This document shows, one piece after another, positions 45,275 through 57,012 of a stretch of 64,000 nucleotides of DNA. The notes beneath the pieces were generated by a model. It did not search any database, was not told where the DNA came from, and saw only the letters and a program-made list of their open reading frames with translations. Origin of the DNA: Siphonodentalium dalli (Eukaryota > Mollusca > Scaphopoda > Gadilida > Siphonodentaliidae). The DNA lies in the NCBI GenBank assembly GCA_032622095.1, contig CP136068.1:121401989-121465988 (forward strand). Direction: 5' to 3'. Position numbers and translations under genes: made by a program. The stretch's first letter is position 1; each line of letters opens with the position of its first letter.

Positions 45275-45692
45275 CAAGCCTTGAAATAGTGTGTCCGTCA
45301 TTTACAGAATGAGGTCCCCAGATGGTGAATTTATTAGTGATGCTATCCCGCACAGCAGGACCTCATTCTGCTTAGGTCTCATCTTCTGGGAATTATCTAT
45401 AATCTCAAATTAACATTGTTTTTTAGTTAATTTTTCCCTGTTCAATTTCTATATCCAATAATTCGCAGAAGATAAAATGCATAATTGAGGTGACTAATAG
45501 GTGAACATCACCAACTTCAACTAGGGAACTACAATCTGATCATAGGTCTCACATAGCAGAAAAGGCCTCAGCAGAATGAGGCTCCCAGAGGGAATATTTG
45601 GTGATGCTAGCCCATTGTGTGGGATAGTGTCACTAAATTTCACCCTCTCGGGACCTCATTCTGCAAATGACGGACACACTATTTCAATGCTT
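45275..45692 (+). mobile_element. Family A element, long form, between 26-bp direct repeats
   Basis: CAAGCCTTGAAATAGTGTGT to ACACACTATTTCAATGCTT. 45249-45274 and 45693-45718 (GGTCGATGGGCCTGTATGAT... and GGTCGATTGGCCTGCATGAT...) are directly repeated with two mismatches. Confidence 0.85.
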
Positions 45693-45718
45693 GGTCGATT
45701 GGCCTGCATGATTATAAT

Positions 45719-46092
45719 GTATCAAGTATGGAAATGACACATTCATTCATCTTTGAAATCTCGTGCATAATGGTAATACTGACTGTGTAATCACCATCCA
45801 ATAGATCAAAATAAGAAAATGAGTCGACTCTAAAAAGTCAATTACAAAGATCAAAAGGGATAGGAATGTGCTCGTGGGATTGCATGACGAGTTGACATGA
45901 TAATATGCAATCAGAGGCGCATCACAAAGAATACTACAACTCACATCCATACACTGCCTACTCTTTGATTAGACCTCCCAGCCACTGATCAAGAAAATCA
46001 AAGCATCAAGGACCAGGACCTTGTAACTGGATTACATGGATATTTAACCAAAATTATACATGTAATCCTTATCATTGGAGTCTCCACTTAAT
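45719..46092. other. No gene seen
   Basis: No feature recognised. Confidence 0.5.
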
Positions 46093-46390
46093 TAGCCCTT
46101 TCATGACGCTCATGAAGCATTACATATCCTGTGCCAGTGCATTCTCTTATATAAACAGGTTTACGCTGGTAGCACATAACATTGTATAATGATCGGGTCC
46201 CATACGGAGCCTCACAATTATACATGTAAGAGAATGCACTGGCTTACAAGGTCAAGGTAAATATTGTTAGGCCATTGTATTCTCTTATATATATGAGGCT
46301 CCCTATGGGAGACTAACATATAAAAGAGAATGCATTGGTTGGTACAGGGCTTGCGCAAAAATTTAGGATACTCCAGTCATAGAGGACCAA
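46093..46390 (+). mobile_element. Family C MITE with altered first hairpin
   Basis: GCCCTTTCATGACGCTCATG at the left, ACTCCAGTCATAGAGG at the right. The first hairpin loop holds an extra stretch (ACAGGTTTACGCTGGTAGCA) in place of its usual tip. Confidence 0.75.
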
Positions 46391-46691
46391 AATGCTCGTA
46401 TTTAAAGATAATATTCATGATTTTATTTTTACAAGATTCAATGATTATAAAGTGTTATCGAAGTAAAAAAAAAATATTTTCTTCAATAGTTCACATGGGT
46501 CTTGCATTAACTTCAATTCATGAGTTGGATTGAAAAAAAAACCAAAGGGAACGGGACCACCAAACCCGGGGCAACCCGGACGGGGACAACCCAACCCAGG
46601 GACATTCCAACCCAATTAAGAATAAAATATAACTTTCTCAACTTTTCAAAAAATATTAAGAATAAAATATATAGGAAAACATGAGGATAGA
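46391..46691. other. No gene; small C/G-rich repeat
   Basis: 46545-46615 has GGGACAACCCAACCCAGGGA-like short repeats. Confidence 0.5.
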
Positions 46692-46818
46692 TACACTATT
46701 GCCATTCATTGGAAAGCTCTCAGTAATGAATGGCAACAAGCCATATTTCCGACTAAATCCTGAAAAGTTACCCATAATTCTACTGTGGTTAAGGAGTCAA
46801 TTATTTAGGGCATTACTG
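46692..46818. mobile_element. Family B MITE, left arm mostly lost
   Basis: CTATTGCCATTCATTGGAAA into the right arm, ending GGGCATTACTG next to TA. Confidence 0.75.
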
Positions 46819-47224
46819 TAGCTGTGATACCCACATCTACAATTGAACGGAATATAGTATATGTTTGAATAATGGTATTTGTGATAATATATAATGCTTT
46901 AAAGAGGTGTTTGGTTTGTAAAAAATATCCCTACAAACGAATGTATTAACGTCGATCGTTACTAAAAGTTGTCGAAGCATGCACAACCAACACATTATTG
47001 ATTAATTTAACTTAATTAATAAAAGTACCGACCAAAATATAAATAACATACATAAAACATGGTATAATAAGAATTTAAAACATGGTAATTAAGACGCAAT
47101 ACATGTATATAGATAAGACAGGAAACATGGAAATGATAAATTTTAAAGTGATTTGAAAATGCCTCAATATTAATGTTGGGCATGTATAGTAGTTTCATAC
47201 TGTTGTACTAGTATATGCGCAATG
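46819..47224. other. No gene seen
   Basis: No feature recognised. Confidence 0.5.
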
Positions 47225-47395
47225 ATTTAATTAGCTGTATTTGTTTGGCAAACACTTTGAACTGGATAATAAGAGCAGGTGTTGTATTAGATAACTGCTT
47301 ATTTCACACATTGAGTGAACAATGGTGACTGCATGGTGAATAGAACACTGACACTATGTTTTTACATCAATCATCTCGCTGAGGTGCCTGGACTC
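47225..47395 (+). repeat. Segment duplicated at 54245-54415
   Basis: 'CTTATTTCACACATTGAGTG' corresponds to CTTATTTCACACATCGAATG, and 'AGAACACTGACACTATGTTT' to AGAGCACTGACAGTTTGTTT. Origin unknown. Confidence 0.6.
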
Positions 47396-47724
47396 TTATT
47401 TTTTACGACTACTGTCCAAACTAAACACTATAATGAAGCTCGCTAAAAGTACACGATGGCAGTGTATTGTCACTGATATACATGTAGGTTTAATCAACCT
47501 GTCACAATGAATGATCCATCATGAAAAGACCGCTCAGAGTTTAATGTAGACCAGAGCTCCCGAGATTTAACTTGGATCCCCAGTTTTCACCAAAGCCAAT
47601 AGAGCTCAGCATCAAGTATGTAAAATCTACAGCATGTGCGTTCGGTTGATGTCGATTTCCGAGGTTAAAATTAATGTATTCGTTCACTTATGGACTAGAA
47701 ATCAGTAAAAGTATCTAATTTGAT
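47396..47724. other. No gene seen
   Basis: No feature recognised. Confidence 0.5.
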
Positions 47725-47885
47725 ACTATAGATACTTCCCAGAAGATGAGGCCTAAGCATAATGAGGTCCCTAGAGGGTGAATTTACTGATGCTAGGCCA
47801 CAGGCCGCTGTGCAGGGTAGCGTCACTAAATTCACCATTTGTGGACCTCATTCTGCAAATGACAGACACACTATTTCAAGGCTTG
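47725..47885 (-). mobile_element. Family A element, left part lost
   Basis: Core edge CTTCCCAGAAGATGAGGCCT, foldback with an inserted CACAGGCCG, and right end CACTATTTCAAGGCTTG. Confidence 0.8.
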
Positions 47886-47933
47886 TCCACCATCCCAGAT
47901 TGACATCTTAATACTCATCGCACATTGAATATA

Positions 47934-48146
47934 CAGTAATGCCCTAAATAATTGACTCCTTAACCACAGCAGAATTATATGTAATTTTTCAGGATTTAGT
48001 CAAAAATATGGCTTGTTGCCATTCATCAGAAAGCTCTTAGTGAGAGCTTTCCAATGAATGGCAACAAGCCAAATTTTCGACTAAATCCTGAAAAGTTACC
48101 CATAATTCTGCTGTGGTTAAGGAGTCGATAATTTAGGGCATTACTG
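47934..48146. mobile_element. Family B MITE
   Basis: 213-bp foldback, CAGTAATGCCC to GGGCATTACTG, TA on both sides. Confidence 0.9.
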
Positions 48147-48814
48147 TACATGCATGTTACCAACGGAAGCATCACACCGTGTGTTAATATCATAGGAAAA
48201 CCAGTTGGTTTGAAACAATTACAACACTTACTAAGCCAGTGAATCAATTGAGTGATTTTCGGTCTGCTATCAGGTTAGATTTGTGATGTTCCGTCGAACA
48301 GTTGAACCATCTGTAGACTTCTATAAAGCATCCTATTACGAATGTCAATTTTAATGAAAGAGAAAGCATGCGGACCATGAATTTAGTAGGGTCCAATCAA
48401 GCTTCCGTTATTGAATGGAGATCTGATATTGACTTTTACCATAAATCGTGTTTAGCTAAGCGACAGGCTATTTATTTCTGACTGAGTGTGACGTGTTTAT
48501 TGTGAGGATTTGCTTTGTGCGACTGTTTACGGGTGTAGAAGGTATATGTCAGCGTCCATATGATTCCGTGTTAGCGTGTCAGCAGGATAGTGATTCCGTC
48601 GATTCATTATTTATTGCTTATAAGTCCCTGTTCAGTTAATCTTCATCTTATGATAGAAAGTTAATCAATATCATTGTTGAAAATCGCACGCAATTGAAGC
48701 TTACGGATGTAATGACGTGTCGAGAAACAGACTGAAACTTGAGTGAGCCCAGTACAGGCCTAAAAATATGGTGCTGGATATTTTGGAAAATGAGGTCCCC
48801 AGAGGGTGAATCAG
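48147..48814. other. No gene; short A-family scrap
   Basis: 'AATGAGGTCCCCAGAGGGTG' near 48789 is an isolated A foldback piece. The rest is unrecognised. Confidence 0.5.
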
Positions 48815-49050
48815 GCAAATTTTAAGTTTAAACAGGGCCGTAATTCATGTAAGAATAATTTGACAGAACCCATATTTGCACTTGGCCTGTGTTTTTAGCT
48901 GGGAAACACATATACTAACTTTGGTTCAGATTAAATAATCTAAACTGGAGTTATCGTTCGGAAATAAAAGATGATAACGGATGGACCGACGGACAGATGG
49001 ACCGACGGATAGACTATTACATAACACAACCTTTTTTTCTTCAAACGGGA
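48815..49050 (+). mobile_element. P-type element, one unit
   Basis: 'AAACAGGGCCGTAATTCATG', ACCCATATTTGCACTTGGC and 'CTGGGAAACACATATACTAA' resemble E units. The tract GGACCGACGGACAGATGGAC and CTTCAAACGGGAGTATAA end follow. Confidence 0.55.
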
Positions 49051-49457
49051 GTATAAATATAATTCTGGCTGATTTTGTTGATTTCCCCATGCAGTAGTTG
49101 CTAGTATGAAGGTTCAACCCACTGAAGTAAATTCTCACTTAATGAGTCAAAATGTTAATTAAATGTTTTAAAATATCGAGCATTGATAACATTTTATTCG
49201 ATTGGTTTATTTAAGTTCATATGAAGTATCCCTGTGTTGCTGAGGATAATTATACACAGTAGTAGCGTCATTTAATAGAGACGTACCTATATGTCACCCT
49301 AATGTAGTATAATTCCCCTGAGGCTGTCCCGACAGGGCATCTTAATTATATACTGAGCATTTATTCATCATTTGGTGAATCAACTAATTATAGGTATTAC
49401 AGCACACCATCCATCTATGCTAGGGCTACCATGGTACTAACTGACCGGCAATTATAG
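49051..49457. other. No gene seen
   Basis: No feature recognised. Confidence 0.5.
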
Positions 49458-49712
49458 ATAACCCTTTCTATACTGAATGGATTCCACAATCAGTTATAAC
49501 ACTATACATTGGAATGGTATTTTATTAATCTGGAGGGATGTTCAGCAGATGACATACTGATGAAGAGATAATACGAGTGCAGAAGGATTCATATTCATTA
49601 GTGGGAAATATGTTCCGAAAATAAGTTCAACAAATGTTGTTATCTGAACATTTCTTAAAGGAGCTACCTCTACTTGTACTTGTCTATGAGTTTTAGTAAA
49701 GAAAGAAATTTA
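49458..49712 (-). mobile_element. Family F element, degraded right end
   Basis: ATAACCCTTTCTATACTGAA, CAGTTATAACACTATACATT and the hairpin motif AATAAGTTCAACAAATGTTG. Confidence 0.75.
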
Positions 49713-49899
49713 AACACTTCCACTAAAAAATAAAAGATAAGAAGTTACCACTATAATTATTGACAGCCTGGATCTTTGATCCGATCAGCACATCAAAATT
49801 TCATATGTGTGTCGGGGATAAATAATCTGACTTGTAAAAAGCCATAATAAAAATAAGTTTTTTTGCAGTAACCTGACCTACTGGCCTCCTACCTAAATT

Positions 49900-50148
49900 A
49901 TTTTTTTGGTCTTGTTAAGATTTTTTTTGTGGATCCACTTCCTGATGTAAGCCTATGAATTGCAATGCAGCATGCATATATACAAACAATATTTCACTTG
50001 TCTTCATTTTCATTTATAACTTTATATGTTCATATTTACTCTAAGTCTAATATTATTCACTTTATATTATGTTTGTTACATCACTTTGTAACCTATACCC
50101 ACTTAGGGCCTTTATTGGTAAAATAAATATATTCTATTCCATTCTGGA
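49900..50148 (+). repeat. Possible LINE 3' tail
   Basis: 'TTGTAACCTATACCCACTTA', 'GGCCTTTATTGGTAAAATAA' and 'TATATTCTATTCCATTCTGG' are like the short ATTCT-repeat tails of CR1/L2-type LINEs. No coding remnant seen. Confidence 0.4.
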
Positions 50149-50154
50149 TTCTCT

Positions 50155-50242
50155 GAATATATGGAAAAACCTCTCCAAACCGGACCCTCTATAAACAAAA
50201 TCCCTCGCAATACCGAACAAATTGTCCGGTCTCGAATTAACC
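50155..50242 (+). repeat. Possible pogo/Tigger-like terminal fragment
   Basis: 'AAAACCTCTCCAAACCGGAC' and 'TACCGAACAAATTGTCCGGT' recall the CCTCTCNNTTCCGGAC termini of pogo-like elements. AACCTCTCTATTCCGAACAT near 54198 is similar. No full element is present. Confidence 0.3.
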
Positions 50243-50259
50243 TAAGTGCATTCTCAATA

Positions 50260-52682
50260 TGAAAGTGTCAATGACACTGTAGCTCAACTTGGAAAGGGAA
50301 TAATTTCATGTGTTACAGTCAATGGGGTGATTAGGAATGTGGAAAGTTGAAAGGTCTAGTTATTCAAAGAGTAAAATCCAAGATGGCCACTGGCAGCCAT
50401 GTTTTTTTGCCGATTGACCCCAAAATGACTCGTTTCCCATTTACATGTCAATGTTAACATCCATGACAAATTTCATGATGGTCCGACAAAAGATACAACC
50501 TGTAGCCTTTGTCAAAGGATTTAGTCATACAAAGAGTAAAATCCAAGATGGCTTCCGGCGGCCATGTTTTATGACCGAATGACCCCATCTACATGTCAAT
50601 ATTAACTTCCACGACAAATTTCATGATGATCAGACGAACACTCCGGCCTGTAGTCTGTGCTATTGGATTGAATTTTGAAATCCAAGATGGCCGTTGGCGG
50701 CCATGTTTTTTTGCCGAATGACCCCAAAATGACTCGTTCCCATCTACATGTCAATGTCAACAGCCATGACAAATTTCATAATGATCTGACCAAAGGTATG
50801 ACCTGTATGAAGGATTTAGTCATACAAAGAGTAAAATCCAAGATGGCTGCTGGTGGCCATGTTTTTAGGCCGAATGACACCAAAAGGACTCGTTCACATC
50901 AACATGTCAATATTAACATACATGACAAATTTCATGATGATCAGACAAAAAGTATTGCCTGCGGCCCGTGCTAAAGGATTGAATTTTGAAATCCCAGATG
51001 GCTGCTGGCGGCCATGTTTTGTTGCCGAATGACCCCAAAATGACTCGTTCCCATCTAAATGCAGGGTTTCCACTAGGGGTTGGGGGAATGTGGCCGTATT
51101 TGGGAAGCACATACCAGGCACCCTGTCGAGAGAAAAATTTTGATGTTTATCACTGAAAGTAGACATTTTCTTGCACTTGAGACAACAGGCAGGATCAATG
51201 AACTAAAAGCATGTAAGCACAACAGCATAAAATAGATACACCTTTTATTTAAACAGTAGCAATATTAAAAGCCGACATCAAAGACTACCAACATCAAAGA
51301 CTGCCGGGGTTGGCAAAAGACACATTGTATTGTCACACAGTCCAGCAGTAACAGGTGTTACGTAAGGAGATGAGCACGTGCTATACCACGTTCTGCGTCG
51401 CTGCTTTCTTTGTATTTTGTTCACAGTACCGATCAAAACTAGTTGTTGTAAAATCAAAAGCCATTCCTCAGATGAAGATGACCTCATGCTGGATTCGTAA
51501 AATGGATAATTTTGTAATAATTGGATAGGGAATAAATACACTGATAATAACAAATAATAATTTAATTGTTTTATTTTTAATTAAACATTCCCTTGATACA
51601 GATCTTAATTTGGGGGGAAAGTTATGCACTGTTCGTCGCAGTGACTGCCAAAACTCACCTGTGTTCATTGGTGTAGCTCATAACACCCACCCCAATGACA
51701 TACCGATTAATATTGCACATTTTGAGCAGAAATAGTGGGTTAGAAACTTATTGACAGAAATCTGACAGAGAGGCTGATTACTACTAAATATTCGCCCGAC
51801 AAAGCATTACCCATAATTTTGTAGACAACTGTGCAAGTGGTCCGCGCTACTGATCATGTCTTATTCAGGCACTAAGTGTAGGATTCCTTGCAATCTGTTA
51901 ATCGTCAGCGTCGGTGATCGCTCGTCCTGTGTAAAAAGCGGACTGAGCTAGGTCTGTGGCTAGTTTGTGACCAATATTAAGTCAAGGTTGGGGAGGGGAA
52001 TGAGGCCGCTGGACGGCTGGCCTGCCGTAGTAGCGGAAACCCTGCTACATGACAATGTCAACAACAAATTTCATAATGATCCGACCAAAGGTACGACCTG
52101 TAGCCCGTGCCGAAGGATTTAGTCATACAAAGAGTAAAATCCAAGATGGCTGCTGGCAGCCTTGTTTTTTGACCACATGACCCCACAATGACTAATTCCC
52201 ATCTATATGTCATTGTTAACATCTATGACAAATTTCATGATGATCCGACAAAGGTACGATCTGTAGCCCGTGCCAAAGGATTTAGTCATGCAAAGAGTAA
52301 AATCCAAGATGGCTGCTGGCGGGCATATTTTTTGGCTGAACGACCCCAAAATTACTTGTTTCCCATCTACATGTCAATATTAACATCCATGACAAATTTC
52401 ATGATGATCAGACGAAAAGTACAACCTGTAGCCCGTGCTAATGGATTGAATTTTGAAATCCAAGATGGCCACCAGCGGCCATGTTACCCCAAAATGACTC
52501 GTTCCCATCTGCATGTCAATGTCAACAGCTATGACAAATTTCATACTGATCAGACCAAAGGTACGACATGTAGCCCGTGCTAAAGGAAATTGTTGATGAA
52601 TCACACACGCATACACGCACACACAGACGACGGATACCAAGCCATGGCAATAGCTTAAACTTTACAAAGTAAAATTGAGCTA
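50260..52682 (+). mobile_element. Family D array element split by a hAT-like insertion
   Basis: Left end TGAAAGTGTCAATGACACTG, eight units in total, right hairpin ending AAAATTGAGCTA. Units 1-5 lie before 51062, the rest after 52044. Unit sequence continues across the insertion. Confidence 0.8.
51062..52044. mobile_element. hAT-like insertion in the D array
   Basis: Ends CAGGGTTTCCACTA and TAGCGGAAACCCTG (13 of 14 match when inverted). CTAAATG (51055-51061) and CTACATG (52045-52051) are a 7-bp, perhaps originally 8-bp, target duplication. On the minus strand 51278-51553 holds a 91-codon frame with 'RSSSSEEWLLILQQL' followed by 'RKQRRRTW', an acidic-hydrophobic-basic order seen in N-termini of some transposases. 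No catalytic domain is visible. Confidence 0.75.
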
Positions 52683-52789
52683 AAAATTAACGAGAGGCCA
52701 ATCACGATCGGCAGATGTTTAATCCATACCTTGGCGATAGTGATTAGCTATTTTCAGCTTGGAATCTAAAATCCATAACATTCATTATT

Positions 52790-53185
52790 AATCTTCAAAG
52801 ATTAGAACAATTTTTTTTTAAATAGGCCCATAACTCTTGTTAAAAAAATCGGATCAAACCCATATTCGAATACATGTACTATCTGTATTTTGGGCGGAGA
52901 AATTGACATTCCAAATTTGATTTCAGATATATACTTTTTGAGTTATTGCAGCATGCATGAATTCTAAGTTGAAGAAGGGCCATAACTCAATAAAAAAAAC
53001 TTGGATCAAACTCATATTTTAACTCGATCTGTATTTTGGGCTGAGAAACAGATATACAAAATATGGTTTCAATCGAATAAAAAAATGTTTGTGTTATCGT
53101 ACCATGCGTAAAGTGTCTACCAACAGTCAATCCAGACATCGAAAATATGTGTACCATACTATGGTATAGGTACACATAAAAATCA
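52790..53185 (+). mobile_element. Family E element, two units
   Basis: Units of about 150 bp with GGCCATAACTC, GGATCAAACCCATATTC, 'CTGTATTTTGGGC' and 'CAGCATGCATGAATTCTAAG'. A terminal hairpin at 53147-53177 (ATGTGTACCATAC / GTATAGGTACACAT) is followed by AAAA. Confidence 0.7.
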
Positions 53186-53382
53186 AAATAAATTAATCAA
53201 TCAATAGGGGCAAAGAATGTGTCAAAATAAACCAATATAAAATGAGACATGGTATCAGATGAAAGTATCAGGAATGTTGAGACGTGTTAATCTTTAACTA
53301 CAAAAATCCATGCAAGTGAATGCGGAGAAACCTGGAGATATAACAGAAGAATGATTAATTGAAAATTAAAATGAGAACATCC

Positions 53383-53461
53383 CTACAAATGAATAATAGA
53401 CTATTCCAATTAATACTTTTAGAACTGAATGGGACAGTCCAATGAATCATGAATGGGTTAC
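53383..53461 (+). mobile_element. Family F right-end fragment
   Basis: 'AATGAATAATAGACTATTCC' and 'CTTTTAGAACTGAATGGGA' match 22560-22625; terminal GAATGGGTTA. Confidence 0.6.
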
Positions 53462-53599
53462 AGCTTCACTGCTATGAGGTATATACAGTGGCTAAAAATA
53501 ACTAATATTTCAATAAGACATCACTACAGCTAGTCTCTCAGAACACTCTCTATTGCAGTTAAGCTTGCATTACTCAGCATTACTGGTAGTTAATTGTAA

Positions 53600-54190
53600 T
53601 CTACCTGGGTTATCAAAAACTCAAATCTGTTCAATTCTTAGTTGAAAAAGGGCCATAACTCTGGTATAACAAATCAGATCTAACCCATATTCAAACTCGA
53701 TCTGTATTTTGAGTTGAGAAACTCACATACTAAATTTGGTTCCTATCAGTTGAAAAATGGTTGATTTATCGAAGCATGCATGAATTCTATGTCAAAGGGC
53801 CATAACTCCATTAAAAAATATCGGATCAAATCCATATTCGAACTCGATCTGTATTTTGAGCTGATAAACTCGCATGCCAAATTTGGTTCTGATCAGATGA
53901 AAATTGTTTGAGTTATGACAGCACGCATGAATTGGAAGTCGAAAAAGGGCCATAACTCTGTAGAAAAAACTCGGATCAAACCCATATTCAAACTCGATCT
54001 GTATTTTGGGCTGAGAAACCCATATACAAAATTTGGTTCCGGTCGGAGAGAAATTGTTTGAGTTATCGCACCATGCGTAAGTGTCTACGGACAGACGGAC
54101 AGACAGACGACGGATGGACGGACTAACGACGAGTGGTCAATCCGGACAACGACACTATGTTTACCATACTATGGTATGGGTAAACATAAA
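53600..54190 (+). mobile_element. Family E element, three units
   Basis: GGGCCATAACTC recurs at about 53650, 53797 and 53947. The tract GACAGACGGACAGACAGACG and a terminal hairpin at 54157-54187 (ATGTTTACCATAC / GTATGGGTAAACAT) followed by AAAA complete it. Confidence 0.75.
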
Positions 54191-54244
54191 AAAGGAACCT
54201 CTCTATTCCGAACATTGGACAGCTTTGTTAATCCAAAAGTTAGC

Positions 54245-54415
54245 AAATACATTGGCAGACTTTTGTTCGGCGAATGTTTTGAACTGAATTATAACAACAG
54301 GTGTCTGATTATATATCTGTATGCTTATTTCACACATCGAATGAAAAATGGTGGCTTCACAGAGAATTAGAGCACTGACAGTTTGTTTTTACATTAGTTG
54401 TTGTGTAGGACTTTT
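54245..54415 (+). repeat. Segment duplicated from or to 47225-47395
   Basis: See the partner copy. Divergence is moderate and includes indels. Confidence 0.6.
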
Positions 54416-54923
54416 AAGGGATGTTGAGAGTGGTCCAAAAGCATGTTGGTGAGGAAAGAATGAGTCAATGACATTGAAGTAATAGCAGCATGAAATAATA
54501 ACATAAAATAACATAATACAAAGGTATTGTAATAAGAAATGTTGTGCTCAGTTTTGAGTAAGAATTTTAGCATATTATATACTAGTACATGTACATCTGA
54601 CCTCATAATGACATTTTTATTCAGCGCTTAACTAATTACTTGCTCTAAGATGCTTTTTAGACATTACACAGTCATACCATTATCCCAGTCATTTGTACAA
54701 GACAACCAATGAACCTACCGGTACTACAAGTAACCTTGCTCAATGGTTACAAATTGGTGCGAGATATGAACAGCGTATGACCCACACATCGATTAATTGA
54801 CCAAGCACTGTTGTGCTGAAAGTCAACAGTCCACCAGTGGACAGCAAACAAATATTGTGCATTGAGAGTGCTACTAGTACAAGCCAAACAACCTAACTAC
54901 CAGACTTCCGAGCTCCCCTAAAA
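54416..54923. other. No gene seen
   Basis: No feature recognised. Confidence 0.5.
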
Positions 54924-55213
54924 ATACATTACACCAATATAAAAAATATGATAGGTGAATAGAATGCTATTGAATTCCGCAGATCAAATAATAAATATCA
55001 ACATGTCCGAGTGCTATGGTTTAGTGTATATCAACTAAAAACATATTTGCGTCTCAAGGTGTTCAAAATGAAAATACACCAATATAAAAAATATGATAGG
55101 TGAATAGAATGTTATTGAATTCTGCCGATCAAATAATAAATATCAAAATGTCCGAGTGCCATGGTTTAGCGTATATCAACTAAAAACATATTTGCGTCTC
55201 AAGGTGTTCAAAA
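54924..55213 (+). repeat. 145-bp tandem duplication
   Basis: 'ACACCAATATAAAAAATATG' near 54931 and 55076. The two units differ at few positions and end against the left end of a D element. Confidence 0.9.
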
Positions 55214-56180
55214 TTAAAGTGTCAATGACACTGTAGCTCAACTTGGAAAGGGAATAATTTCATGTGTTATAGTCACTGGAGCGATTAGGAATGCGGAAAG
55301 TTGAAATGTCTAAGTAATACTAGATTATTAACATGAAGAGATATATATATAAAGAAAAATCCAAGATGCTTGCTGGTGGCTATGTTTTTGAATGAAGTTC
55401 AAAAACATTTGATAGCTTCCATCCAGTAGATCAATATCAAGATTAATAAGAAGTTTGGTGATGATCAGCTGAGGGAAGTGGACTGTAGGGTGTGCCAAAG
55501 TATTTAGTCATGCAAAGAGTAAAATCAATGATGGCTGCCAGCGGACATGTTTTATGGCTGAATGACCCCAAAATGACTCATTCCCATCTACATGTCAATA
55601 TTAACATCCATACAAATTTCATAATGATTAGGTGAAAAGTTCAGCCTGTAGCCCATGCTAATGGATTGAATTTTTAAATCCAAGATGGCCGCTGGTGGCC
55701 ATGTTTTTTTGCCAAATGACCCCAACTGACTTGTTCGCCCATGACAATTTTCTCATAATGATCTGAACAAAGGTATAACCTGTAGCCCATGCCAAAGGAT
55801 TTAGTCATGCAAAGAGTAAAATCCAAGATGGCTGCCAGCGGCCATGTTTTATGGATGAATGACCCCAACAATACTCGTTCCCATCTACATGTCAATATTA
55901 ACATCCATCACAAATTTCATGATGATCAGATTAACAGTACGACCTGTAGCCCATGCTAATGGATTAAATTTAGAAATCCAAGATGGCCACCGTTTTTTTT
56001 CCCGAATGAACCCAAAATGACTCGTTCCCATCTACATGTCAATGTCAACAGAACTCTATGACAAATTTCATAATGATCCTACCAAATGTACGACCTGTAG
56101 CCTGTGCTAAAGGAAATTGTTGATGCCTCACACATGCACACACGGACGACGGATATCAAGCCATGGCAATAGCTCAAAAT
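55214..56180 (+). mobile_element. Family D array element, five units, decayed 3' hairpin
   Basis: Left end TAAAGTGTCAATGACACTGT. Units contain CCAAGATGGCCGCTGGTGGC-type sequence. It ends CCATGGCAATAGCTCAAAAT with the second hairpin arm lost. Confidence 0.75.
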
Positions 56181-56274
56181 TATGTAACATGTTAAAAAAT
56201 TGCGACGTTTGACAGAAATGTATGCAGTTACAAATAATGTTTTCTTTTGCAATTAAAGGCCTACTTAATTTTTG

Positions 56275-56292
56275 ACCCCCCCCCCCCCCCCC
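56275..56292. repeat. Poly-C tract
   Basis: About 18 C residues. Confidence 0.95.
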
Positions 56293-56414
56293 CAGATAAT
56301 ATTATTTGAAAGAGGAACCTCCAAAACTTTGTATTATCAACTTATTCGTTGCAATAAACTGTGAACATGTTGTTTTTGTTGAGATATAGTCTTGTGTTAT
56401 GCGGTCAATTTTCA

Positions 56415-56482
56415 TTATTTCAATGGAAGGGGAATAATTCTATATCTTAATATATAGAGTTATGCCCCTTCCATTGAAAATA
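56415..56482. repeat. Short palindrome
   Basis: TTTCAATGGAAGGGGAATAA pairs with TTATGCCCCTTCCATTGAAA around ATATATTAAGATATAG-like sequence. Confidence 0.8.
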
Positions 56483-56717
56483 CAATTTTAGTTTGAATTC
56501 AATTGCATTCTCGGAGCCATAACGGGGGAAATCTTTCTATGATTTCAGATGTTTTCTATTTCTGTATGGGTATCTTCTGAGACACAGAAGTTTCAAATGG
56601 TGATGCATTATAGTATTTTAATCATATTTTATGGCATAGATTGTTATTAAGATTGTATATACAATGTACCTGGCACTATAAAAAAAATAATTTGTGACTC
56701 AAATATTAAATGGGCCT
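56483..56717. other. No gene seen
   Basis: No feature recognised. Confidence 0.5.
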
Positions 56718-56879
56718 TTAACCCTTTGAGTGCCAGGGGCCGATCTCATCGGCCCTAAACCTACAAAATAAGTCTGTTAAAGAATATAAGAATATGGTCG
56801 ACTCGCATATATAAGAGAATGCATTGGCACAGGGTATATGGGTTGATAAAAAAATCAGACCTGGCACTCAAAGGGTTAA
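56718..56879. mobile_element. Chimeric TTAA element
   Basis: The outer ends TTAACCCTTTGAGTGCCAGG and CTGGCACTCAAAGGGTTAA resemble the palindrome at 25851. The interior 'GGTCGACTCGCATATATAAG' and 'GAATGCATTGGCACAGGGTA' is half of a family G hairpin. Confidence 0.75.
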
Positions 56880-57012
56880 TACCAACAAAATAATTCAGAT
56901 TGACTTGCGTGTTGCCAATGTTGCTGCAAATAAATTCTCTTTTGTTTTTAATACCAACAAAATAATGTATATAGATTGACTTGCATGTTCCCAATGCTGC
57001 TGCAAATAAAGC
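56879..57012 (+). repeat. 72-bp tandem duplication
   Basis: AATACCAACAAAATAAT and 'AGATTGACTTGC', then 'GCTGCAAATAAA', occur twice. Confidence 0.85.
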
